Positions 7,603-16,275 of a DNA stretch of 29,345 nucleotides are shown here, piece by piece (positions within the stretch are counted from its first letter, which is position 1; each line of letters starts with the position of its first letter). The translations under genes were made by a program, and so were the position numbers. The notes beneath the pieces were generated by a model, which did not search any database, was not told where the DNA came from, and worked only from the letters and a program-made list of their open reading frames with translations. Origin of the DNA: a virus; IMG/VR virus record IMGVR_UViG_3300020456_000143, positions 1 to 29,345 of that record; one strand, 5' to 3'.

Positions 7603-8057
7603 TGCCTGATTCCACCCCTTCGATGTCAGACCGTCCTGCGACTCTTGCCGATCTACCAGAGGTTGTAGCTAACATGCTGCCCTCTGGTCTGGAAGAGTAC
7701 CGCCGCAAGAACCGGCATCCGTTGCTCAGTATTGCCGCAGATGTGCTGTCTAGTGACTGTCATGTTTGTTTAAACCAAGACAACAAAATTGTTGCTCTGA
7801 TTGGTTTTATGGAGTTTTTCGGCTCCCACCATTTTTGGATGCACATGACTACTGAGATTGAAAACAATCCAATTCAATTTCTTAAATATGCTAGACGTTG
7901 GTTTAAGGCTAACGCTACACAACCTGTGCTGCTTTGCACTTTCGATGCCCGTAATAAAGGTCTTCTAAAGATGTGTAAGTCATTTGGATTTAAGGTACTT
8001 AATACCCGTTTTGGGAACAACACACTTTTACTAGAAACTGTTAGACTATGCCAGTAG
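7602..8057 (+). CDS. T7 gp13-like protein with GNAT-like fold
   Basis: 151 residues, located exactly where T7 has gene 13 (138 residues), between gp12 and gp14. The sequence has the layout of an N-acetyltransferase fold: SIAADVLSSDCHVCLNQDNK (strands with a turn), KIVALIGFMEFF, and the C-terminal KGLLKMCKSFGFKVLNTRFG, similar to GNAT C-termini (...L.k.lGFk...). No clear acetyl-CoA pyrophosphate loop (Q/R-x-x-G-x-G/A) is visible, so enzymatic activity is doubtful, as for T7 gp13. A virion-assembly role follows from synteny. It overlaps both neighbours. Confidence 0.75.
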   Translation: MPDSTPSMSDRPATLADLPEVVANMLPSGLEEYRRKNRHPLLSIAADVLSSDCHVCLNQDNKIVALIGFMEFFGSHHFWMHMTTEIENNPIQFLKYARRWFKANATQPVLLCTFDARNKGLLKMCKSFGFKVLNTRFGNNTLLLETVRLCQ

Positions 8058-8752
8058 GATTACTATTAGGGGCAGCGCAGGGGTTTATGGGCTTCATGGG
8101 CGCGAAGTCCCAGCACGCTGAACGGGCTGCTCAAACAGCTTACTCCAATACAATAAATAAGGAGCGGGCAAAGCTTAGCCTAAAGCTCCAGAAAGAATCT
8201 TGGGAGCGCCGTGCTACTCAAGTCAAAGAGCAGTACACAGAAAACGCTAACGAGGCGTCCCGAGCTTACGCTGAAAGTCAAGCTCAGTTTAATGAGCAAA
8301 TGACTCAGTTCGCTTATCAAAGCCAGGGTATGATCAACCAGCTCGCCCAGGTCGAAGGTAACATGCGTGCCCGTGGTACCGCAGCACAAGGGCAAAGCTC
8401 TCGACGTGCTGCACAGATCATGTCTGTAGGTGAATATGGACGTCAGTCTACTAAGCTGGTTCAGAACATTCAGAGTGCTGACCGTCAACTGGAACGCAAC
8501 CTGAAAGGCATACAACAGCAATGGCAGAAAGCTGACCAAGCTGCATACAGCACACTGCTTAGCGGTATGCCTATGCCTCAGTTTGTGCCTCAAGCACCTA
8601 TACCTAAATTTAACACTGGTCTACAGATTGGCAATGCTATTCTGTCCGGTGCTTCGACAGCTAATAGCATGATGTCGAATGGATTGTTCAGCAAGGAATC
8701 TTATCGTGGAGGCATGATTGGTGATTTCCTTGGATATAAGAGGACACCGTAA
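8048..8752 (+). CDS. Internal virion protein (T7 gp14-like)
   Basis: 234 residues, near T7 gp14 (196). It opens with a hydrophobic Gly-rich stretch (LLLGAAQGFMGFMGAKSQ), then a long Gln/Ala-rich helical region (about 40-180, for instance NEASRAYAESQAQFNEQMTQ) and a second hydrophobic stretch near the C-terminus. Position and architecture match gp14, ejected into the host outer membrane to start the DNA-entry channel. The start at 8048 overlaps the upstream stop by ten bases; the opening MPVGLLLGAAQG fits the family. Confidence 0.85.
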   Translation: MPVGLLLGAAQGFMGFMGAKSQHAERAAQTAYSNTINKERAKLSLKLQKESWERRATQVKEQYTENANEASRAYAESQAQFNEQMTQFAYQSQGMINQLAQVEGNMRARGTAAQGQSSRRAAQIMSVGEYGRQSTKLVQNIQSADRQLERNLKGIQQQWQKADQAAYSTLLSGMPMPQFVPQAPIPKFNTGLQIGNAILSGASTANSMMSNGLFSKESYRGGMIGDFLGYKRTP

Positions 8753-8754
8753 TT

Positions 8755-11379
8755 ATGGCAGAACCTAAAATTAGTCAAGTACAGTATCAGGGTTCTGCTC
8801 AAGTTCGACAGATGAACCCCATCCAAGTACCGCTTGGAGACCCTGATTTACAAAGACGTCTTGCCGCAGCTGATCAAGCTTTCGATGCTTTTGAAACGCA
8901 AGGTAAGGCATTCTATGAACAGAACCAAGAGCAGCTAGCAGAGCTGACTCAATTCTCTGAATCGTTACTTAACTTTGCCATTGAACGGCAAGGTGAGGAA
9001 AACGAAAAAGCCTTGAACCGTGGTCTACTTAAATTCTCTAGGGATAAAGCAGCACGGGAAGCAGCAGTACTTCAGTACGATCAGCAAGATGCTGAGCTTA
9101 CCGCACGTGCTGGTGCTACACAAAAGGCTGCTATAGAGGCTCAGCGCAACGGAGCTCCTTATGAAGTTGTCGAAGGTCTGAGCAACCTGTCTGGATGGGA
9201 GCGTAAAGGTTACGCTATCGGTATGGCTAAGAGTGCTGGTCAAAGCTGGACCTCTTATGCTATGCGCCACATGCGGGAAAGTGATGAAGAGATTCAACTT
9301 CCTGACGGCACTTCAGTTAAGGTAAATGCTCCTGACAAAAACCCTGCACAGCTTGCTGCTGTCCTGGGACACCTAAAGGAGCAGTGGTTTAGCGTCTCTG
9401 GCATGAATGGTCTGAGTGACCAAATGCTGGCTAAGCACGCCTTGGAAGGTATCGACAAAGCTGATGCCTCACTGCTTAGTGCCGGTCGCCGTCAGTATGC
9501 AGTCAATCAAACCTTTGAAGCTGATCAAAAGGCTATGAATGCCTTTGATGAAAATGATGAAGGTTCTTTCCATAACCTCTTGCATACCTTTGCTCGTGGT
9601 GTAGACATCAACGGTCAACCTCGTGGTTTTGCTGGTGCTTGGAAACAAATGCGGAGTTTCTTACTTGACCGAGAAGCTGCTGGGCATGAAATCGACCTTG
9701 AAGAAATCAAGCAGATGCAAGTGCCTGGTGAAAAAGAAGGTGTTACGTATGGCAGTAAATTCAGTGCTAAGTTCGATAATCTAGAGCGAGAGATGCGCGT
9801 TGAGCGTATCCGTAGATCTCAGTTTGACGATAACGAGGCAGCTCTGCACGATAAGAACCTAGAGCAAGAGATTCTGCAAGGGCTGGATGAAAACAGCACT
9901 GAAGAAGATTTTGTCCTTGCACAACGTTACTATTTGCAGAACTCTAGAAGCCGTAATCGTCAGCCTTCTGCAGCCATCGAACAGTTCTACAAGTACAACA
10001 CTATCGAAGGTAAGGAGCTGCAAGCTAAGCTTGACCGCTATGCCTCGTTGGAAGATCAAGGATTGTTGGATCCTGAAATGCTGATTAACGAGCCCGCTGC
10101 GGTTCAGAATCAGTATATGGAGAAAGCTAAGAAGCAGAAAGAATTGCGAGAAGCAAGCAGTAACTTTAAGGCTATCGACAAAGAAGTCGAAGGTATGGTT
10201 AAGGCTAAGGCTAAGGACTTGTCACTTCCTGGCGAGCACTATGGCACTGGCACCCATCTAGTTATTGGTGAACTCAAGCAACGTATCCGTAAAGAAGCTC
10301 TCCGCCTTATGGCTGGTGATCCTAACATGACAGCTGCTGAAGCTGCTATGACTGCTAGCTCACGGATTATGGATGAGTTCAAAGCAGCTCAAGATGTTGA
10401 CGGGCACCGGTACCAGCTTGGTATCGATGGCTTTGACAACTTCTTTAGCCAGAGTGTCGATAAAGACAAGGCTGTTGCTGCAGCTCAGAAGACTAAGAAG
10501 ATGCTGGAGCAGGTTAAAGCTGATAACAACATCATTGATCAAGAAGGATTCTTGGGTGACAAAGCGTTCTTTGAACAGCTTGAAAAGGATATGAAAACCC
10601 CTGGTCATACCATTCCTTCTCATTTGACTTACCTGTCACAGCAGACCGGTATCAACGTCCTTGAGCTTATCGATCGCGGTCGCCGTGCTAACGGTTTACC
10701 GTCATTGCCTGGTTACAACGAGGCTATTGATGTGATCAAGAATGCTGATCCTGAGTTCCAGACCTTCCTTAATAATCTGACTGCTAAGCGTGAAACTCGT
10801 AACAGATCGCAACGTTATTTAAAATTAAGTAATTCTCCTTACCCTGTAAGGTCTTCTATGCAATACGCTGTTCCCCCTCAGCCCAATGTTGTTCAGGTAT
10901 CTCAGATCCCTGGTGACAAAGGCAAAGCACTTAACCTACTTGCTAAGTTTGAATCCTCTGGTGCTGGCGGCTATGACGCTGTAAACCAGTATGGAGAGAA
11001 AGGCGGCACAAGTACAGGCGCGGATAAAGGGTTCTACTCAGGACCGTTTAGCCAGATGAAACAGCACGGTGGCCGCAAGCTTACTGACCTGTTCCTGTAC
11101 GAGGTTACTGACTTGCAATACGATGATAAGTCTATGAGCAACGACCAGTGGCGTGAAGCAGGTAAACTGCACGCTGTTGGGCGCTATCAGTTCGTTGGCA
11201 ACACTTTGCCCGGACTTATCCAACGTGCGGGTCTCGACCCACGTACGACTAAATTTACTCCTGAGGTCCAAGATAGATTAGCTTTGCAACTCCTCTCAGA
11301 ACGCGGTTGGCGTCCTTGGGTTGGTGCAAACAAACTGTCTGCTCAGGAAAAACTGTTCCTTGAATCCTTTATGAGGTAA
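8755..11379 (+). CDS. Internal virion protein (T7 gp15-like) with C-terminal lysozyme-like domain
   Basis: 874 residues, longer than T7 gp15 (747). Residues about 1-690 are highly helical, polar and repeat-poor, like the ejected periplasmic-tunnel protein gp15. Residues about 720-874 look like a peptidoglycan-cleaving domain: LLAKFESSGAGGYDAVNQYG with a likely catalytic Glu at 733, then LHAVGRYQFVGNTLPGLIQRA and FTPEVQDRLALQLLSERG, the pattern of lysozyme/transglycosylase folds that act on cell wall during entry. In T7 the transglycosylase is the N-terminus of gp16, so the domain seems to have moved to gp15 here. It sits two bases after gp14 and four before gp16. Confidence 0.88.
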   Translation: MAEPKISQVQYQGSAQVRQMNPIQVPLGDPDLQRRLAAADQAFDAFETQGKAFYEQNQEQLAELTQFSESLLNFAIERQGEENEKALNRGLLKFSRDKAAREAAVLQYDQQDAELTARAGATQKAAIEAQRNGAPYEVVEGLSNLSGWERKGYAIGMAKSAGQSWTSYAMRHMRESDEEIQLPDGTSVKVNAPDKNPAQLAAVLGHLKEQWFSVSGMNGLSDQMLAKHALEGIDKADASLLSAGRRQYAVNQTFEADQKAMNAFDENDEGSFHNLLHTFARGVDINGQPRGFAGAWKQMRSFLLDREAAGHEIDLEEIKQMQVPGEKEGVTYGSKFSAKFDNLEREMRVERIRRSQFDDNEAALHDKNLEQEILQGLDENSTEEDFVLAQRYYLQNSRSRNRQPSAAIEQFYKYNTIEGKELQAKLDRYASLEDQGLLDPEMLINEPAAVQNQYMEKAKKQKELREASSNFKAIDKEVEGMVKAKAKDLSLPGEHYGTGTHLVIGELKQRIRKEALRLMAGDPNMTAAEAAMTASSRIMDEFKAAQDVDGHRYQLGIDGFDNFFSQSVDKDKAVAAAQKTKKMLEQVKADNNIIDQEGFLGDKAFFEQLEKDMKTPGHTIPSHLTYLSQQTGINVLELIDRGRRANGLPSLPGYNEAIDVIKNADPEFQTFLNNLTAKRETRNRSQRYLKLSNSPYPVRSSMQYAVPPQPNVVQVSQIPGDKGKALNLLAKFESSGAGGYDAVNQYGEKGGTSTGADKGFYSGPFSQMKQHGGRKLTDLFLYEVTDLQYDDKSMSNDQWREAGKLHAVGRYQFVGNTLPGLIQRAGLDPRTTKFTPEVQDRLALQLLSERGWRPWVGANKLSAQEKLFLESFMR

Positions 11380-11383
11380 TTAA

Positions 11384-14300
11384 ATGGATGATCCGATTCA
11401 GGAACTAGGTAATGTTGTAACTGAACTTGACGATGAAGCTAAAGCACGCCTTGATGCTGAGATAAGTTCGTTAGAAGTTTCTAGTGATTACTACGGAGAC
11501 ACTGGCTCCGAAGAACCTGAAAGTCCGGCGTCTGGTGAGGTAAGTCCTCAGCAACCCGAACAAACCCAACAACCTCAAGCTGAACAACCCGCGGAAACCG
11601 CTCAACCGGAAGAACCGAAAGAGCAGCAATGGATGTGGGATAAAGGATATGATATGGGTGATTCTCTCCGACAAGTCGGGGAGTCCGCCCTTTTCATTCC
11701 TACTGGTGCGCTTGACTTTGCTACAGATCTAGTTAACCTAGTTCCAGGGGTAGGCATCCCTAAACTGCCTAAATTTAAAACTGACGCTCTGCAAGCTGCA
11801 CGAGAACTGTCTTCATTTATTGTACCTAACGTTGTTGGTATCGGTGTTGCCGGTAACGCAGCGAGGGGTTTGGCCGCGGCCTCTAAGTGGAAAGCTGCTA
11901 GTTCAGCTACTGTTAAGTTCTTTGGTAACACCGGTCTAGCCGCTGGTGTTGGTGCGTTTGTAGACTCGACTAACAAACTAAATGAAAAGGATGACAACCT
12001 TCAGGGTTCTCTGAAGAAGATGTTTCCTGCTACGTTCCAATGGATCAGTGATGATTGGGCTACATTGGACAGTGACACTCCTGATGTCAAACGTCTTAAG
12101 AACGTTTACGAGGGTATCGGTCTTGGTATCTTTACTGACTTGCTGCTAGGCGGCGCTAAACTGCTTAACGCTGCTAGAGGAGCAAGACGGCTTACTCGTG
12201 TGATCCCAGAAGGTGAATCCGCAAAAGCATACTTCGCTAGAATTAAAGACGTTGATCCTGCTGATGCAGAGGACGCTTATGTTTTGTCCGCAGCGTCACG
12301 TGAAGAAGCTTTGGACAACCTTGGTGAGTACAACCTTGCTAATGCTAACGGTAACCTAGATCAACCTTTAAAAGGTGTTCATGATGTTTTCGATTACGAT
12401 GAGATCGGTACTCGGTCTCAAGATCCTCTTGGCGTTCATGGTGCTGCAATCGATGCTGCCAGGATTCAAGGAAACAATGCTACTACTTATGGCCGCCTTG
12501 GTAGTGTCATGACAGAAGCTGCTTTGAAAAATGGCGTCAAAGCAGAGAATCTGACAAAACGGATGATTGTGAAACAAATCGCCAATGAGATTAAACAAGG
12601 TGGTAAATACTCTGTTGACTTGGCCCAGGGAGGTAAACTCTCGTGGGATGAGATTGATAAAGCTGGTACAAATCTGGCTGCCTATATCAGCGATCCTAGT
12701 ATGGATCCTAGTATGGTACGTGGCATCCTGGATGAGTTCAAAAACAGCTATAAGGATCTCGAAGTTAAAGCCCTTGGCAACGTAGGCTATAACGCTGCAA
12801 TGAAGTCTATTCGTACTTACCTTGACGAATACTTTAACCTCGACACCATCAAAGCACAGGCTTATGTAACTACCTCTTTGGGTGGTCAGATCAGCGACCT
12901 GGCAGAAGGTGCTCGTATTGCTGATGGTACTAATGCTGTGGCTGCTGCCCAGGAAATGATCCGTGATAGGATTAAGTACCTGATGGTTGAAAAGGGTCTG
13001 GCTTCTTACCAGCTTGCTGCAGGCACTGCTCTGCTGCGTGTTTGGAAGGAACAACCCACTAGCAAGGCTTTAAAGGCTGCTGCTAAAAATGCTAAGGAAG
13101 GTACTGATGCTCAAATCAAAGAGATTGCATCACGTGCTGAGAACCTAGATCGTACTCTGAAGATTCTGGCTGAAGAAAAGCCAGAGTTTAGAAACGCCTT
13201 CATTATGGCGTATGAGTATTCTGATGGTAACGTTGATACAATTACTAAATTGAATCGTTACTTTGAAGAAAGCCTGCCTAACTACGTTTCTAAAGCAATC
13301 TACGATCAAAACCCAGACATCCCGAACCAACTGGTGCAGGGTGCCTGGTCAAACATCTACAACTCTGTCCTTACTTCTATCTCGACTCCGCTGAAAGCTG
13401 GTTTTGGTAACACTGCTTTGATGCTGGCTAAGCCGATGACTGTCATTGGTGGCGCTATGCTCAGTGGTGATATGAAAGCAGTTAAGCGCGGTTGGTATCA
13501 GTATAGCGCCTTTATGGACACCTTCAAGCGTGGCATGTCTCACATGAGCATGGTTTACCGTAAGGCTGCCCAGGATCCTACTTCTGTTGGTTACATTGTC
13601 CGTGATGACATTGCAGTCAAGAATGAAAGGACAATGGAGGTGCTGCATGAGTTTGCTAAAGCTTCTGAAGCTGCTGGCGAATCTGGACCTATGGTTCTGT
13701 ACAACCAGGCTGAAGCTCTGCACGATATGAGCAACCATCCTTGGATGCGGTTTGGTGCTAATGCTATGACAGCGTTTGACGGTTTTACCCGTGCTGTACT
13801 GGCTGCTGCTGAAACCCGTGGACAAGTGTGGGATAAGTTTGTTGACGGTGGCCGTACTCTCGACGCTAAGGCACTGAAAGATGCTGAGCAAGAGATCTAC
13901 GAAAAGATGTTTGATAAGTCTGGCATGATCACTGATTCTGCCGTTGACCACGCTAGCCGTGAAATCGCTCTTAACCTTGACAACCCTGCTGTTAAGAACA
14001 TCAGTGCCTTTGTGGACCGTAACAAGTTCATGAAGCCTTTCTTGATGTTCCCACGTACATCTGCCAACATGATTGGCATGATGAACAAATTCAGCCCTGT
14101 GTCTCTCTTTATGAAAGACTACAACCGGCTGGCACTGCCTGGTGTTGATTTTACTGGCGAAGAGATTGTCGAGATTCTTCAATCTAAAGGTATTAAAGTT
14201 ACTGGAAACCTGGAAGTTGACGGTCAAGCGTTCCAACGTTTGCGTCATGAGATCCGTGGACGCAAGGCTATTGGTACCATCACTGTGATGGGTGCTGCTG

Positions 14301-15304
14301 GTTTGTTCATGAATGACAGCATCCATGGTAACGGTCACTTTGACAAAGAACGTCAAAAGGTTCGGCGTGAGCTGAACTGGAAACCTAAGTCTTACAAAGG
14401 CTGGGATGGTAAGTGGTATAGCTATGAATGGCTTGGTCCTCTCGGGGACTGGCTGGCTCTTACTGCTGACGTGATGGACAACTTCGACTCTGTAACTGAA
14501 GCTGACCTTGCTACCAACCTTAACAAGATGGGTTTCATCCTTGCGGCTAACTTGACTGACAAGTCAATGCTGGCTGGCTTGGAGCCTATGAACGACGTGT
14601 TGCGCGGTAACCCTGCTGCAATGAGTCGTTGGGCGGCATCGTTTGCTAGTTCCTTGGCACCGTTCTCTGGTGCACGTAACGAGCTTGGCAGATTGATGTC
14701 ACCTGAATTACGTGAAGTTGATATGGAGTTCTTGCAGCTCCTGCGCAACCGTAACAAGTATCTAGACCTGGTTGAACCTCAAGGCGCATTGCCTAAGAAG
14801 TACGATTGGATTGATGGTACAGAAGTTGGATTTACTGAAAACTTCTTTGTACGCGGTTGGAACGCTTTCATGCCTATGAAGATTGGGGATGAGATTTCTG
14901 CTGAGCGTCAGTTCCTGATGGACATTGAATACGACTCTCGCCCGCTGTTTAACAGCAATGGTAAAGGTGTTAAATACACCCCAGCCGAGCGTTCTGAGTT
15001 GTACAGCCTAATGGGCAAACAAGGTCGGTTCAAAAAAGAGCTGGCTAAAATTATGAAGAGTACTGAAGCAAAACAGTGGCGTGCTGCTATTAAGCAGATG
15101 CAACGGGATGGACGTCAAGTTGATCCTAAACTGTGGGATGCTTTGTACCTTAAGATTGATCGCATTCTTCTGCGTGCTAAGCGTGCAGCTGAACTTGAAC
15201 TTTCTAACCGTGACGAAATTAGAGTTCGTCAATACGAATCACAAGTAGATAAGTATGATCAACAACGAGGAAGAGCCCCTAGGTTCCCCCTCACAAATAA
15301 ATGA
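11384..15304 (+). CDS. Internal virion protein (T7 gp16-like)
   Basis: 1306 residues, almost the length of T7 gp16 (1318), and in the gene 16 position. The N-terminus is acidic and Pro/Gln/Glu-rich (about residues 30-85, PEQTQQPQAEQPAETAQPEE), followed by a hydrophobic Gly/Ala segment (about 95-200, GALDFATDLVNLVPGVGIP). I see no transglycosylase motif at the N-terminus, consistent with that activity lying in the preceding protein. The long helical remainder contains the PFLMFPRTSANMIGMMNKFS segment (about residue 888) typical of cyanophage gp16 relatives. In T7 this protein spans the cell envelope and ratchets the first DNA into the cell. Confidence 0.9.
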   Translation: MDDPIQELGNVVTELDDEAKARLDAEISSLEVSSDYYGDTGSEEPESPASGEVSPQQPEQTQQPQAEQPAETAQPEEPKEQQWMWDKGYDMGDSLRQVGESALFIPTGALDFATDLVNLVPGVGIPKLPKFKTDALQAARELSSFIVPNVVGIGVAGNAARGLAAASKWKAASSATVKFFGNTGLAAGVGAFVDSTNKLNEKDDNLQGSLKKMFPATFQWISDDWATLDSDTPDVKRLKNVYEGIGLGIFTDLLLGGAKLLNAARGARRLTRVIPEGESAKAYFARIKDVDPADAEDAYVLSAASREEALDNLGEYNLANANGNLDQPLKGVHDVFDYDEIGTRSQDPLGVHGAAIDAARIQGNNATTYGRLGSVMTEAALKNGVKAENLTKRMIVKQIANEIKQGGKYSVDLAQGGKLSWDEIDKAGTNLAAYISDPSMDPSMVRGILDEFKNSYKDLEVKALGNVGYNAAMKSIRTYLDEYFNLDTIKAQAYVTTSLGGQISDLAEGARIADGTNAVAAAQEMIRDRIKYLMVEKGLASYQLAAGTALLRVWKEQPTSKALKAAAKNAKEGTDAQIKEIASRAENLDRTLKILAEEKPEFRNAFIMAYEYSDGNVDTITKLNRYFEESLPNYVSKAIYDQNPDIPNQLVQGAWSNIYNSVLTSISTPLKAGFGNTALMLAKPMTVIGGAMLSGDMKAVKRGWYQYSAFMDTFKRGMSHMSMVYRKAAQDPTSVGYIVRDDIAVKNERTMEVLHEFAKASEAAGESGPMVLYNQAEALHDMSNHPWMRFGANAMTAFDGFTRAVLAAAETRGQVWDKFVDGGRTLDAKALKDAEQEIYEKMFDKSGMITDSAVDHASREIALNLDNPAVKNISAFVDRNKFMKPFLMFPRTSANMIGMMNKFSPVSLFMKDYNRLALPGVDFTGEEIVEILQSKGIKVTGNLEVDGQAFQRLRHEIRGRKAIGTITVMGAAGLFMNDSIHGNGHFDKERQKVRRELNWKPKSYKGWDGKWYSYEWLGPLGDWLALTADVMDNFDSVTEADLATNLNKMGFILAANLTDKSMLAGLEPMNDVLRGNPAAMSRWAASFASSLAPFSGARNELGRLMSPELREVDMEFLQLLRNRNKYLDLVEPQGALPKKYDWIDGTEVGFTENFFVRGWNAFMPMKIGDEISAERQFLMDIEYDSRPLFNSNGKGVKYTPAERSELYSLMGKQGRFKKELAKIMKSTEAKQWRAAIKQMQRDGRQVDPKLWDALYLKIDRILLRAKRAAELELSNRDEIRVRQYESQVDKYDQQRGRAPRFPLTNK

Positions 15305-15330
15305 TCCACCAGCACTCTATTTGAGGTGTA

Positions 15331-16275
15331 ATGGCCTACACAACTGAAAACGTCTACAGTACTTTGAATGGTAATCCGCCAACGGCGGGCCAATCATTGT
15401 TTCAATTTACATTCCCATATATTAAACGAGCGGATGTTTTCGTCTCTTTGGACGGAACAACGATCGCAAAAACTGCATACTCTTTTGCCAACGACACCAC
15501 ACTTCAACTAGACGCTACTACTGCAGCCACTATCACCACCTCTACGGTGGTGCGGCTGTTCCGTACAACCAGTCTAGAAGAGCTGAATGCTGAGTTTTTC
15601 TCGGGATCAGCCATTCGAGCAACCGACCTGAACGATAACTTCAACCAGGCATTGTTCGTTACTCAAGAAGTTAGTGACCGATTTGTCGATGTTAACAGCG
15701 CTAGCTTTGCTAACAATGTTAGCTTCAACGGCAACAGAATTATTGATCTAGGTGACGGTGTAGATCCTACTGATGCTGTTACTAAGCAGCAGTTGGATGC
15801 TACTGAAAACTACAACGACTCGCAGCTTGCTGCTCAAGTTTCTGCAGCTGCTGGTCATGCCAATACTGCACAAGCTGGAGCTAGCGCTGCAGGTAACGCA
15901 GCGGCAAGTGCTAGCGGGCACCGCTCTGCTGCGCAAACAAGCGCAAACAGCGCAGCGACTTCTGCTATTGCATCAAACAACTCAGCTCTTGCAGCTCAGG
16001 CTTCTGCTGCTGCCGCTGCAAACTTTGCGTCAGAATCTACATTCTATGGCGCCAAGCGGGCTACCACAACCGGTAATCGAGTTGTGTTGCGTGTAGATTA
16101 CACTGAAGCTAGTAACACTACTAATGTTTACGATCCACTAGATTACAACTACAAGGGTACAAACACTGCTATCCTTACTACTAACGGCCTGCTCCATAAG
16201 AGTGGCGCTAATGTTGGCGAGCCTAAGTTTGCCTTCCAATCCTCCGGTCACGTTTACATTCAACTTCACGACTAA
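15331..16275 (+). CDS. T7-type tail fibre, N-terminal attachment protein
   Basis: 314 residues. The first about 120 residues (YTTENVYSTLNGNPPTAGQS, RADVFVSLDGTTI, EFFSGSAIRATDLNDNFNQ) match the N-terminal tail-attachment domain of T7 gp17. Then comes an Ala/Ser-rich region (about 165-235, AAQVSAAAGHANTAQAGASA) expected to form a trimeric coiled shaft, and a short beta-rich end. It lacks a receptor-binding head; the next gene, starting on its stop codon (16275), probably supplies it. An AGG-containing ribosome site lies eight bases before the ATG. Confidence 0.92.
   Translation: MAYTTENVYSTLNGNPPTAGQSLFQFTFPYIKRADVFVSLDGTTIAKTAYSFANDTTLQLDATTAATITTSTVVRLFRTTSLEELNAEFFSGSAIRATDLNDNFNQALFVTQEVSDRFVDVNSASFANNVSFNGNRIIDLGDGVDPTDAVTKQQLDATENYNDSQLAAQVSAAAGHANTAQAGASAAGNAAASASGHRSAAQTSANSAATSAIASNNSALAAQASAAAAANFASESTFYGAKRATTTGNRVVLRVDYTEASNTTNVYDPLDYNYKGTNTAILTTNGLLHKSGANVGEPKFAFQSSGHVYIQLHD

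Noticed and set aside
15820-16040. Ala-rich stretch in the tail fibre as a DNA repeat
   Set aside because: It is protein low complexity (coiled shaft), without exact DNA repeat units.
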